39,707 nt of DNA from Diphasiastrum complanatum (GCA_029204225.1 MU835369.1:1-39707); one strand, 5' to 3'; shown: positions 19,639 to 29,482, numbered from the stretch's first letter. Notes: a model not told the origin generated them from the sequence alone. Numbers and translations: made by a program.

Positions 19639-21060
19639 CTTCCGTCGGGGAAGTGCCTAAGAAACTTGACGTGAAAACATTTTAAGGATTTGTGTTTGTT
19701 TGATTTCATCATGAAAGTTTCAAAGGGATTTTATGGAAGCATTGGATCCTTTTTGCAATTTGTATGTGGGTCACTAGCAAAGACCACATGTCATATCTCA
19801 ATCAATACTTTGTGAGCTACACCCACACATGTTCGTCCAACATTTTTCGGGATAAAGTAAAATAGTCACATAACTACTTCTTCACCAATGTTTACAAACA
19901 CCCCTTTTCACGATCACAATCGACATTATACTTATCTATACTTTTTCTTTGACGTTACGATAGGATGTTTATATTACATTTTTCTCACTAGTTTTTGAGC
20001 TTAGAAACCTTGCTTCAATCACATTTCCAAGCTTGTATTTGCTTAATTTCCTTCTCGAAGTAGTTTGCAACCAATTTAATCCAAAGGCCTAGTTTATTAC
20101 AAGTATAGGATAAAGACTTGGTGTTGGGGCTTTAGGCTTGTGAGGGCCCTACCCAAGGATATATATGGCATAAAACCACTCACCTAGGACTTTTTTTGCA
20201 TGCTAATTTCTTAGATGCGTAAATTGATTCATGCCAACTCTGTAAATGTTTACAATTTTCTTAAGAATAAATGCAAAATTGTGTGCCATTTTTCAGAGAG
20301 GTAACTAACCCAACCTAGCACCTACATGCCATGCCACTTACCACACATTAGGGCTTTTGATAGACCTTAAATGTGCACTCCACCCCTCCATGCAAACATA
20401 TTGTCGTTCATCCATTGCACCCACATCTCTCTTAGCCTCGCCACATGCACTCCTAGTACTTTAAGCATGGGCATTTTTATATGACATCATCCAATCACTT
20501 TGAAGACTTGTTCACTCTAAATGAGTTTCTAGAGAGGATTAAAGCACGAGATCAATATGAGAGTTTCTTTGTAGATGAGTTTCTAGAGAATCTCAATGCT
20601 CGTAAAAAAGTTTAAAACTAATCTTATAAAAAAACCCATAAAACTATTACGGAATCATTAAAAGGTTAAAATAAAACCTTAGATTTATAACTAAAATCGC
20701 CTGATTTTGAGCCATATAAAAAACCTATCAATCATAAATGAAGCAGTAAACAATGAATTTCAACAATTGGGATGTATGTATTTGTTGGTTTTTTGCGAGC
20801 ACGGCTAGAGATGATTAAGGCACGATCAATATGAGAGTTTCATTGCAAATGAGTTTCTAGAGATGATTAAAGCAAGATCAATGAGCTAGTTTCAAGATTT
20901 GCACAAACAAGGTTCTAGGTTTCTACATCACAAAATCATCTTATTAGTAATCTCTTTGATCGGAATCTATAGTGAGAAATGAAGCTTGTCTCTAGGAATG
21001 TCATCCAATTTCCCATCCACATAACACATGGAGGATCTTGTCTCTAGCATCTAGGTAGAG
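19639..21060. other. Anonymous AT-rich region
   Basis: No coding potential seen on either strand. Includes a pair of similar ~75 bp blocks (20521-20600 and 20804-20880). Confidence 0.5.
20521..20880 (+). repeat. Pair of dispersed direct repeats
   Basis: GATTAAAGCACGAGATCAAT plus ATGAGAGTTTCTTTG near 20537 recurs as GATTAAGGCACGATCAATAT plus GAGAGTTTCATTG near 20813. GAGTTTCTAGAGA flanks both. The two blocks are about 280 bp apart. Confidence 0.55.
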
Positions 21061-21081
21061 CTGCTGGGATGTGATGGAGTG

Positions 21082-21118
21082 CACGTGTGGAAAGCCAGAC
21101 GTCACACACATCCACGTC
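21082..21118. promoter_or_regulatory. Cluster of three ACGT elements upstream of the GDU gene
   Basis: CACGTG (G-box, 21082-21087), GACGTC (C-box, 21098-21103) and CACGTC (21113-21118) lie within 37 bp, spaced about 16 and 15 bp. In plants such ACGT cores are bound by bZIP factors and, when clustered, mediate ABA/stress responses. They lie about 1.65 kb upstream of the GDU start codon and just before the CT tract. Regulation of GDU by them is an inference. Confidence 0.4.
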
Positions 21119-21156
21119 CAGGTCCAGGATCTTCATCCAGGATGACCATCCTCGAT

Positions 21157-21158
<2 letters not shown>

Positions 21159-21204
<46 letters not shown>
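21159..21204. repeat. (CT)n microsatellite
   Basis: A 46 bp pure TC repeat. CT-rich tracts are common around plant transcription starts. The Ser-Leu and Arg-Glu repeat frames across it are artefacts. Confidence 0.95.
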
Positions 21205-21209
<5 letters not shown>

Positions 21210-22766
21210 CTAGCTTCAACCATTTACCCTGGTCAATTCTACCTCTCAAGAGTGTATCTTTTGTGTGTCTGTTCTCCTTTAAATGCAACATACAAAGGGT
21301 ATAAGCAGCTAGATCTGTCTTCCAGACAGCCTTTCTGAAGATCCACACGAGTGGTAATTTTTTTTTCAAGCCTCACTGCCACTTCCTAGTGTTCTGATGA
21401 GAATTCATTTCCAGCTAGTTATGTTTACTCAGCAGGTTCTCTAGGATTATGTACTCATTGATCCCAGCTTGCACAGAGTACTGAAGATCTTGAGAATTTG
21501 GGTCTGATTAGCGGCACATTCCTTGCTGAAATTACGAGCATTTTTTGCGGTTGTGATCTGGATTGAGAGAGATCATCCCAGTAGCTCCGTGCTACAGTCT
21601 GTTTGAATTGCACGGATCTGTGTGGTTTGAAGATTCCAAGGAAAAATATGCTCCGTATACGTCCTAGGGTCAGAGTCCATTTGATAGCAGCTCTCTACTT
21701 TTTCTCGACTTTATTACGCTCCGCAATTGCAGTAGCAGATTCCGATACACATTCCCTCTCTCGTAACTGTCGCTTGGGGCTGCATTTTGTCTGGATTCAG
21801 CTCTGCTTTGAAGACAAGCTCAGCTAGTTTTTGCCTTCTGCCTAGCTAATCAGCACCACTGTAAGAGTACTTCAAGCTGTTGTGACTATAAGGTCCTTTT
21901 ATTTGGACAAGACGGGGCACAATGTGCTGGAAAATCGCTAGAAACTATATACAATGCAAGGAGGTATAAGATCTTAAAACAGAAGTAGATAAAATGTCAC
22001 TTCCTTTTGAGCAAAAGTTAAGCAGCGTATAGAAATACTAAATGACAAGTTCTTCATTGGATTTTCTTGCAGTATCTTACTTGTCTTCCCAACAGAAAGT
22101 TTCAACTTCCACACACATCAACTATTTAAAATAGATCACACTCCTTTGTGTCTTTCTATGATACACATGACTTTCTGTACAAATTTCCCATTTAAATTTC
22201 ACTAGTTGCGCTGACTTGTGTGACCGAACGGAGTTGAATTCCTGACATGAGGAGAGGAAAGTAAATTTTTATCAAATTGTCACTTGTTGGAGGACTAGAT
22301 CTTTCAACTTTTGTATGACTATTCATTGTCTGAAGTCGGGGGATAACTGGGGTGGTTTCTTTTTATTAGAAATAGAAATTATCTAATATTGGAGCCTAAT
22401 CTTTAAGACGTTTTGTTGTAAGCCAGCTAGTAATCGATTACTCAGCGGTATTTCCCAATCAGCTCTGCTTCCAACGATTGCAGCCAATTAGTCTTTCACA
22501 CATCTAGTCTTCTTGATGTCAATGCAAAGAAAAAACCTCTATTGCCTGTGTCTGAAGAAGTTGTAAGATGAATCTGTCTTCGCCTACGTGGATCTGAAGC
22601 TGATTCAGTTAGATAAAGTGCTTCAGAATATTTTACCTATCTATATCTGCTGATCAATTCTGAAAATATATTTTCTGTAGGTTATAATCGGAGACATCTT
22701 GAGGATCGTCCAAATAACCATTCCTGCACAAGGCCTACCCGGAATGGAGGCATTGCCTGCCCTGAC
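21205..22766 (+). other. Upstream region / possible 5' UTR and intron of the GDU gene
   Basis: No convincing coding exon. A good acceptor, TATTTTCTGTAG, ends at 22680, 86 bases before the GDU ATG, so a 5' UTR intron is possible. The frame of the GDU protein is open upstream to a TAA near 22614 but lacks an ATG. The frame at 21603-21827 (74 codons) could in principle be an upstream exon but shows no known domain. Confidence 0.35.
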
Positions 22767-23075
22767 ATGCAGTCTCCACTGCCATACATGCTAGCTGGCT
22801 TCGCTGCTATGATCTTGTTAGTTGCCATTTCTCTTATAATCCTAGCTTGCTCATATCTCAGGACTCGTTATAATCTAAGGCTGACAGTGACCAACCAAGG
22901 CAACAGTAGACAATCTGATCAACAGGAGACAGTTGCCACCAAACCACTGGAATTCATGCCCGCAACCAAGGGATCGGAGGAAATGTCTAAAGACGTGGTG
23001 GTGATAATGGCAGGTGAAGAAAACCCCACATACTTAGCACAGCCCAGCTTGTTGAATCATACTTGGAGCACTTGA
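22767..23075 (+). CDS. GLUTAMINE DUMPER (GDU) family protein
   Basis: Encodes 102 residues with the two family hallmarks. Residues 1-36 (SPLPYMLAGFAAMI..., ILACSYLRTRY) form the single membrane span (about 8-29), matching the SPVPYLFGGLAAM...ILACSYW pattern of GDU proteins. Residues 76-93 contain the VIMAG box, DVVVIMAGEENPTYLAQP. Family members are small plant plasma-membrane proteins whose overexpression increases amino-acid export; VIMAG mediates binding to the ubiquitin ligase LOG2 in Arabidopsis. It is shorter than typical members (about 100-160 residues) and lacks the Trp before the SP motif. The first in-frame ATG after the upstream stop was chosen; an upstream exon spliced at 22680 could lengthen the N-terminus. 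No internal stop or shift, so it is probably functional. Which GDU paralogue it is cannot be said. Confidence 0.88.
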   Translation: MQSPLPYMLAGFAAMILLVAISLIILACSYLRTRYNLRLTVTNQGNSRQSDQQETVATKPLEFMPATKGSEEMSKDVVVIMAGEENPTYLAQPSLLNHTWST

Positions 23076-23535
23076 TCTCTCCAGGCAAAATGTACAGCGG
23101 CTTCTCCAAACTGTTCTTGATAAATGAGAGAAAAAATCTTGTACCCAGATGCAAATTGTATATTCATGCTCAAAATATGCAACGGAAGCACTATAAAGAC
23201 TGTGCCAGCCATCATTTAGTGGTTCAGTATCTAAAAAGTTAAAGCAATTGCTTTATAGTAGTATGCTCACATAGATGCTCTTGGCTTAATTGAGTAGCAA
23301 CTTATGTAAAAACTGGTTGCATCCACCATGAATCTTAGTGAACTAATAGAGTTCTAGAAATTCTACTGATCGGACTGCTCTTGGAAGATATATGGTCGAC
23401 AAGCAGAGACTGTTGTTTCCTGCAGTTCCAGTCATGATTTTGGCTATGTCGGGATGCCTCCAGCTCAGAATGCTTTTTAGTAATAATTATGCTATTGGTT
23501 TGTAAAACAGTAGTTTACTGACATAAAATGCCAGC

Positions 23536-23541
23536 AATAAA
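23536..23541 (+). terminator. Candidate polyadenylation signal of the GDU gene
   Basis: AATAAA about 460 bases after the stop codon, the first exact match noticed downstream. Plant signals are loose, so a nearer variant may be used. Confidence 0.3.
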
Positions 23542-25560
23542 TCACGGTGAGCTGATTTTGTACATATTACATTCCAAATTATATCAATATTATTCTTCCT
23601 AAAGCTTAGTAAGTCAGTAACTTCCACTTTCCCATCACATAGCTGTCTTTGCTCATAGCTGTCTTCACAAATACAATAGTCTCATGTACTTCCATCTATT
23701 TCATGCAGCTTTGGTGATGGATGTCAACCAGCATTTGATTTCATCTATTTTACTAGGAGATTGACTGAAGGCTTCCCATTTTGCATGTGATACATATTAG
23801 AAGTTAAAAAAATGTGCTTTTGTCATCCAAAAATTTCATCTTGATTATTATTCATGTATGGACTTTCTATTGACCTTTTTCTAGATAGTAAAATGTACGT
23901 TAGGTTTGGTCATAGTTGAACCTACTGGTTGTTAAGCGTGGTGGAAAGGTCACTATGAAAGCAAAAGGGTAAAGGATTGGCAAGGTAGGCCCTTCTTACA
24001 CGAATAATAAGGAGTAATCGTTCTTAATGGGTTATGTCCTGACACTTCATACTTTAATATCAATGAGCTTGTAAAATTATGGACATGGATTTTGTATGAG
24101 ATTCTAGAGCAAATTATTTTGAGGAGAACTAGCTTGCTTCTAATTCGTTCAAAACCAAAAAAACATTATATAGATGCAATTCAAATCAATAGGATCTTTA
24201 ACAATTCAAATTTAAACAAACTTGACTTGAGCAGTTCAACAAAGTGTACCTAAAGTTAAAGTGGGATATGCTATTGTCGACAAATTCATTTTTGAATGTT
24301 CATCTTTTGTCTTCTTTCGAGTGATTTATTGAATAAAGGGATTATTTACTATATTTTACATGATGGCTATAAATGCATGCCAACATCTCCAAAAAATGGG
24401 CATAATGTATTTCAATCTTGGGCAAAGGCCTTTGATGTCAAGTACAATCAAACTCTAAATAAACCTTGAGGTAATAAAAAGAAATGTCAAACATCATGCA
24501 CATTGATCTCAGACTTTGGCAATGTAGTCATGCATCATTGAAATAAATTCCCATATAATGTATGACTTGTATAGCCTTGCATAAATGACAATATGACATT
24601 TAATCAAAAAGTATCATTATGAGGTGATTACTGATAAATTTGCTAATTATTTTAACAAAAGATAAATAAAGCTAGCCTAGGAATTCCATTTTTTTTACAT
24701 GTTTTTGATAGAAAAAGCACTTGAATGATGAAAATAAAAATAAATATATCTCATCAAACCATGATCATTGGCAATCATAATGTAACATATTCTTTGCAAT
24801 TTTTCACCAAGCCACTCAATCCCATTGACTATGACATTCATCTTGTACCCACAAAAATGCATGTTTATCTCTACACTAGTTGGAATTTCTATACAAAAGG
24901 CAAATCAAAGTTGTTAATAAGAGCTATAACAAAGAACACTATTGACATGGATGTAGATAAAAGTAAGAATAGAATTAGGTCTAGGAGGTTGCAACCATTC
25001 TTTGTAAAATGAAGTGTTATGAGAAGAAGGTGCCTTAGTCAATCCGCAACGCATTTCCAAGATTGAAACAACTTTTCTTTACTTCAAAAATAGAATCATA
25101 TAGTTTATTGAAAATACTTTTGACTATCGCATTTTTTTCAATATTCAGAATATTAGATAACATGCAACAAGGATAGGCATCAGGCTTACTCTCTACATTA
25201 GGTTTATGAAAATTATAAGGTTACATCTTATTCAAGTAGCAGAATTTTGTTTAGCTTTGTTACAATGGAGGTAAGCTATCCTTAGTGATTTCTTTTTAAA
25301 TATCAAACTTTTCTTTTTCCCTTCATTTTCAAACATGCACGAGAATGCTCCTTATGATTTTTAAGATCACCTTGTTAAGTTAGAGATCAAAGGCAATGCA
25401 ACACAATAGAAATTTAAGCCTTATATGATGATTGAAGGGGGCAAACTTCACACAAAATAAGAATGTTAGAGGTAGACACGAACGAAACCTCAAAAGGTAA
25501 GCCATTAGGAGAAAACAAGCTAAAAATTCAAATCCTTTCTAAGCCCATATCATGATATTG
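23542..25560. other. Anonymous AT-rich intergenic region
   Basis: No recognisable gene. The 95-codon frame at 24725-25012 has no family resemblance and AT-driven composition (Ile/Lys/Asn rich), so I treat it as chance. Confidence 0.5.
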
Positions 25561-25574
25561 TAGCCAGGTTGGAA

Positions 25575-26088
25575 TAGTCAGGATCGAATTTTAGAAAGGT
25601 GATTGTAAGTTTCTATCCAATGTTCTTCACGTTCAAAATCTCACAAAAAATCTGCTTTCAATCAGCAGAATTACAGATTTTGGTCATAAGGTCGAATTCG
25701 ATATAGAGGGCTGTACTATTCTTGACAAATCTAGGAAAGTTTTAGCTTTCGGTAGGAGATATGGCTATCTTTACAAGCTAAGTCATTGTTATTCTACAAA
25801 TAGTGAAGCTCTTCATACTTCAACTTCTGAATCGACTGATATGTTATGGCATTTCAGACTAGGCCATTTAAATACCCAACAAAAAACAAATCTAAATCTA
25901 GTGAAAGATCTATCATCTATTAGCAAATCGACTTCTCTTTACGAAAGTTGTATCATCAGCAAACATGCCAGAAGTCCATTCAATTTTGATTCAGTCCATT
26001 CATCCAAAGGTTTGCTAGATCTTGTACATAGTGACATTTGTGGTCCTATGCATACTGCTTCCACAGGGGGAGCCATTTACTCTCTAGT
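25575..26088 (+). pseudogene. Copia element D: protease end to integrase start
   Basis: Open from about 25611 to 26088: LSNVLHVQNLTKNLLSISRI and TDFGHKVEFDIEGC (end of protease region), MLWHFRLGHLN (pre-integrase box), SLYESCIISKHARSPF (zinc cysteines) and LDLVHSDICGPMHTASTGGA (integrase core start). It is interrupted after AIYSLVV by the gypsy LTR at 26089. The upstream end is truncated near 25575, with no gag or LTR. The remaining integrase of the same element appears at 27640-28060. Confidence 0.85.
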
Positions 26089-26544
26089 TGTTACAACTCC
26101 GTAGGATCATCGACTGCCTTGAAGGTTCCGCACACCCCATACCAGTGACAACGCACCGTAACCGCCCAACCGTAGGGTCACAACCGACCCAACCCCATGC
26201 ACTGGAGCAATCGACATAATCATGCTTGGTCAAGCCTCCTACGGTAACTGTCATCCCATACCACCAGCCATCGCACTCGGCTCTCCCTAGCACACATCTC
26301 CTGGCCTGGAGATACATCCTGGCTCATGCACGTGCTCTCCATCCACCAACTCTCAGGTAGACTGAGTGAATGGAAAGAGAGTAACCCCACCACTATATAG
26401 GCATATCATAGTGGATCCCATCAAGCACGGTCCAGTCGACGACACATGACCACCTAGGATGGTGACACATGGCACCCAAACATGTATTGCATCATGCCCC
26501 TTGCAAGGTTGTCACTGAAGGGCGTATCGTTATGGTACATAACA
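26089..26544 (-). repeat. 3' LTR of the gypsy element
   Basis: 456 bp with terminal inverted repeat TGTTA...TAACA. The TATA box is CTATATAG at 26393-26400 (palindromic, so valid on the minus strand). An internal palindromic core around CACCTAGGATGGTG lies near 26450-26465. It is GC-richer than its surroundings. Confidence 0.82.
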
Positions 26545-26553
26545 TCCCCCCCA
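26545..26553 (-). other. Polypurine tract of the gypsy element
   Basis: GGGGGGGGA on the minus strand directly before the 3' LTR. An expanded version of the same tract (23 G) precedes the LTR end at 27371. Confidence 0.7.
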
Positions 26554-26614
26554 TAAAAACTTCCTTCTATGGGAAAAAACTAGGGAATCTAAGTCTTAAA
26601 TCGTCCTCCTTCCC

Positions 26615-26835
26615 CTAGGTGTCCTCATCATCTGACTTACCTTTCCAACAAATCAGATGTTCAAAAATCAAATGATTTCTCAGCTGATGTCGTCGAGTAT
26701 CCATTATCCTTTCCGGTTCACGGGGTACAAAAGTAGTCAAATCCTCCAATAGCACTAGATCATCTGTGGGAATCAAGTCACCTTTCCCACCAAGTCGCTC
26801 CTTTAAACGACTAACATGGAATACATAATGAACCT
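26615..26835 (-). pseudogene. Gypsy integrase C-terminus with chromodomain-like end
   Basis: Encodes VHYVFHVSRLKERLGGKGDL, then FVPREPERIMDTRRHQLRNH and LIFEHLICWKGKSDDEDT. The VFHVSLLK box and the Y-LVKWKG...E-TWE pattern are those of chromodomain-bearing gypsy integrases. This module guides integration toward particular chromatin. It is joined upstream not to integrase but to a 47 bp LTR scrap and the RT, so the coding order is broken. Confidence 0.78.
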
Positions 26836-26882
26836 TACGGCCTCGCAAGGGGCATGACGTAGGACTGGAGTTTTCGACATGT
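26836..26882 (+). repeat. 47 bp LTR scrap at a deletion junction
   Basis: CGGCCTCGCAAGGGGCATGA and GGAGTTTTCGACATGT match an inner LTR segment also present at about 27403-27450 and, inverted, at 27497-27540. It lies exactly between the RT and chromodomain parts, in opposite orientation to the host element's LTR. Confidence 0.75.
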
Positions 26883-27250
26883 CTGAAAAAACTCACATTT
26901 AGACTCTTTAGTATAAAGTTTTGCCTGCCTTAGATTATCCAAGACTATATGCAAATGCGCTTCGTGCTCCTCAAGAGACTTACTGTAAATCAGTATGTCA
27001 TCTGAAAATACCACGAGAAACTTCCCCAAATATGGATGAAGAATATTGTTCATCATCTGCTGGAAGGTTGCCAGGGCATTAGTTAGACCAAAGGGTAAAA
27101 CAAAAAATTCATAATGGCCATACCTAGTATGAAAACTAGTTTTGGAAACATCCCCCCTCGTGTATCCCAATTTGATGGTACCCCGACCTAAGGTCCAATT
27201 TGGTGAAATACTTAGCACCATTCAACCTCCTTTTAAACCTGTATTACACA
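26883..27250 (-). pseudogene. Gypsy reverse transcriptase core
   Basis: Encodes AKYFTKLDLRSGYHQIGI, a frameshift, then DVSKTSFHTRYGHYEFFVLP, FGLTNALATFQQMMNNILHP, and the catalytic VVFSDDILIYSK (usually FLDD, so the residue before the Asp pair is Ser). It ends LYTKESKCEFFQ, where the LTR scrap begins. These motifs are diagnostic of Ty3/gypsy RT. RNase H and most of integrase are absent. Confidence 0.88.
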
Positions 27251-27347
27251 TGCAACCAAAAAAAAATCTTTTTTAAGATTCATAGGGTTTTTTCATAAAT
27301 TCATTAAAGACTATGCCTTAGTTGCATTGCCTCTAATGAATCTTCTT

Positions 27348-27370
27348 GGGGGGGGGGGGGGGGGGGGGGG
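27348..27370 (+). repeat. Homopolymer of 23 G
   Basis: Directly precedes an LTR start (TGTTATG) in plus orientation, the position of a PPT. It is probably an expanded copy of the G8 tract at 26546-26553. The length is also prone to sequencing error. Confidence 0.9.
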
Positions 27371-27572
27371 TGTTATGTACCATAACAGTACGCTCTTCAG
27401 TGACGGCCTTGCAAGGGGCCTGACACAAGATTGGAGTTTTTGACATGTTTGGGTGCCACATGACCACCTAGGATGGTGACGTGTGGCATCCAAACATGTC
27501 GAAAACTCCAGTCCTTGCGTCATGCCCCTTGTGAGGCCGTCACTTAAGGGCGTATTGTTATGGTACATATCA
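27371..27572. repeat. ~100 bp-arm palindrome made of two opposed gypsy LTR ends
   Basis: The left arm starts TGTTATGTACCATAACAGTA; the right arm ends TTGTTATGGTACATA. The arms are about 85% complementary and meet at CACCTAGGATGG near 27470. Each arm corresponds to the first ~100 bp of the LTR seen complete at 26089-26544. The structure could fold into a long hairpin. Confidence 0.8.
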
Positions 27573-28105
27573 CTAACCTAGGTGGTCATGATTGTTCAAA
27601 CATCCTAGGTTATGGTACACGTCACCATCCTAACTGTTTGAACAACTTGAACAATGCTTCATGATTGTTGGCTATCTATAAAATCGATCCATTACAAGAC
27701 CTCTGAACGGCAAAATGCCTCATGAGGTATGGACATGATCAAAACTCTCACTCAAGTACATTCGAGTTTTTGGATGCATTGCTTACTCTCAGATCCCTGG
27801 TGATTTAAGGAAGAAGCTAGATGACACTAGTAGAAAGTCAATTTTCATTGGCTAATCCCCAGACCACAAGGCATACAATCTCTACAATCCAAACAAACAG
27901 AAATCAATCACAATTAGAGACATCATTTTTGTGGAAGATCAGTTCTTCAACCACAAGGAAAAAGCATCCATCAAATTCAAATCCTAGAGTCAAAACCAGC
28001 TCCCAACTTAGAATTGACCAGAAAATTTACACAGACTCAGATAGTGAGTTAGACCGTCAATGAGTCGAATCGCATCAGTGGATCAAAGTTCTCAGAAGAT
28101 CGAAC
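27573..28105 (+). pseudogene. Copia element D: integrase C-terminal part
   Basis: Resumes copia D after the gypsy insert. It encodes LNGKMPHEVWT, SLKYIRVFGCIAYSQIPGDL, RKKLDDTSRKSIFIG-stop-SPDHKAYNLYNPNKQ and TIRDIIFVEDQFF, then a degraded linker with several stops. The integrase catalytic core between this and 26088 is lost. At about 28105 the sequence changes abruptly to the gag zinc knuckle of another copia family. Shuffled bits of gypsy LTR (CCTAGGTGGTCATG, GTCACCATCCTA) lie at 27577-27630. Confidence 0.78.
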
Positions 28106-28268
28106 CGATTAAGACAGCAAGTGTTTCTTTTGTGACAAAAAGGGGCACTATGACTCTAATTGCTTCAAAAAGAAAAATCAACTCAAACAAGCAATTGCAA
28201 GTGATGGAGAAGGATCACTCATGGTGTCAAGTTCTTCTTCAACACCCGTCAGAAAAGATGGAGCATGG
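28106..28268 (+). pseudogene. A' gag end: zinc knuckle and linker
   Basis: Encodes KCFFCDKKGHYDSNCFKKKN, a complete CCHC knuckle, then SDGEGSLMVSSSSSTPVRKD and GAW, where the protease starts. Element C begins right after this Trp codon. The frame is uninterrupted up to the insertion. Most of gag upstream is missing. Confidence 0.85.
28264..28268. repeat. Target site duplication, left copy (CATGG)
   Basis: CATGG here and at 33387-33391 flank element C exactly, the 5 bp duplication expected of copia integration. Confidence 0.93.
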
Positions 28269-28918
28269 TGTGAAAGATTTCAGATCCTTAAGATCCAATC
28301 TACTTGAATGATCTTTGGTTAAAAAGAGAAATACACTACCAATTTCACCAATGTAAAAAAATCAACATCTACACACAATTTGAGATGCAAACACTAATAG
28401 AACTTGATCAAACTTGAATGAAATGATTATGTACTGTTGCTGTCCGTACAAAACCAGCAAGCTAGTATATTTCACACGTGTGGATCCAAAAATAGCAAAT
28501 ATAGATCATTCTACAAATAGAATTGCAAGCAATCACCAAGATAGTGCACCAATGGATAGTAGAACCCAAGAGAACCATGTATAAGCATGAAATGAGATAG
28601 AGAAGAGAGAAGATGACTCTCTCCACGAGTTACATCCTTTTATAGCAGGTCCAAACCCTATTTGGCCACTTGGCTTTCCCACCAAAATGCTAACCCTACC
28701 AATTTTGGGTCTAGATTCAATGTACCCAACTTATTTAAATTAAATCTACTCAAACTCGCATTCTATCTTCCCCACACTTTCAAAAAGTGTTTATTCGAAT
28801 GAAATTTAGACTAATGAACTTTGAAAAGTCAACCTCTAAGTCTAAAACAAACTTTGGCCTCAATATGCCAAATATGGAAATATTGCAAAATGTGATGAAA
28901 CTAGTTGAATCTTTCACA
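28269..28918 (-). repeat. 3' LTR of element C
   Basis: Minus strand begins TGTGAAAGATTCAACTAG and ends TCTTTCACA, a terminal inverted repeat of the TGTGAAAGA type. A TATA box, TATAAAAG on the minus strand, lies at 28637-28644. It pairs with 32738-33386. Confidence 0.94.
28473..28482. promoter_or_regulatory. CACACGTGTG palindrome in element C LTR
   Basis: Perfect 10 bp palindrome, retained unchanged in both C LTRs (second copy 32942-32951). It lies about 155 bp downstream of the minus-strand TATA box. G-box core; function inferred. Confidence 0.45.
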
Positions 28919-29482
28919 CTCCCTCTTCAACTAGTTTTAGCATAGACTTTGATAATACTCCAAGTGAAGTCCTATGCTTCATGAACAAGTATTTTCCCAA
29001 TGCTTTGGTGAAGATATCAGCTACACATTCCCTTGAAGACACATGTTGAAGCTCCACCTCCTTTGCAATGACTCGCTCCCTCACAAAATGATATTGTATC
29101 TCAATATGCTTGCTCCTAGCATGAAAGATAGGATTGGATGCCATTCTTTGGGCTGATTGATTGTCACAAAAGATGATTGGGCTCTCTGAAAAATCCAGCA
29201 AGTGAAGATCCTTGATCATCCTTTTGATCCATACCATCTCCTTTGTGCAATGTGTAAGAGCTTTGTACTCGGCCTCACTAGATGACAATGAGATAGTGGC
29301 ATATAGCTCCATCACCTATGAGAATACAATAAGAACTAATGGATTTCCTATCCATTATATCTCCAGCATAGTCCGAATCTAAAAATCCAAAAAGATTAGG
29401 TGATGATCCCTCATTCAATATGCCAAAATCTCGAGTTCCAATGATGTACCTCAAAACTCGCTTTCCTATCTTCCAATGCTCC
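28914..29482 (-). pseudogene. RNase H remnant of element C
   Basis: Encodes EHWKIGKRVLRYIIGTRDF, FLDSDYAGD, then a 20 bp deletion near 29295 that removes WMSKKQ and shifts frame. The 29315-28914 frame follows: ATISLSSSEAEYKALTHCTK, CDNQSAQRMASNPIFHARSK and CVADIFTKALGKYLFMKHRT, with the normal copia C-terminus ending at SMLKLVEEGV. Very close to C' (14370-14862), which has kept the deleted stretch. Confidence 0.87.
28919..28930 (-). other. Polypurine tract of element C
   Basis: TTGAAGAGGGAG on the minus strand, abutting the 3' LTR; its purines overlap the last codons of the polyprotein frame. Confidence 0.8.

Larger units (their letters stand above)
26089..27572 (-). mobile_element. Shrunken Ty3/gypsy element inside copia D
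   Basis: Minus strand. The right side is a palindromic LTR fragment, followed by an RT core, a short LTR scrap, an integrase C-terminus/chromodomain, the PPT and a complete 3' LTR. Most of gag, protease, RNase H and the integrase core is missing. It sits between two halves of copia D. Left flank CTAGT and right flank CTAAC are a possible mutated 5 bp target duplication. Confidence 0.75.

Noticed and set aside
21087-21369. Frames crossing the second CT repeat on both strands
   Set aside because: Ser-Leu and Arg-Glu runs come from the microsatellite, and both frames lack domains.
24725-25012. 95-codon plus-strand frame
   Set aside because: Composition follows local AT content, there is no known domain, and no promoter or splice context.
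26084-26317. 77-codon minus-strand frame
   Set aside because: Lies wholly in the gypsy LTR; chance frame.
27311-27568. Minus-strand frame with a proline run
   Set aside because: It is a translation of the LTR palindrome and the G23 homopolymer.
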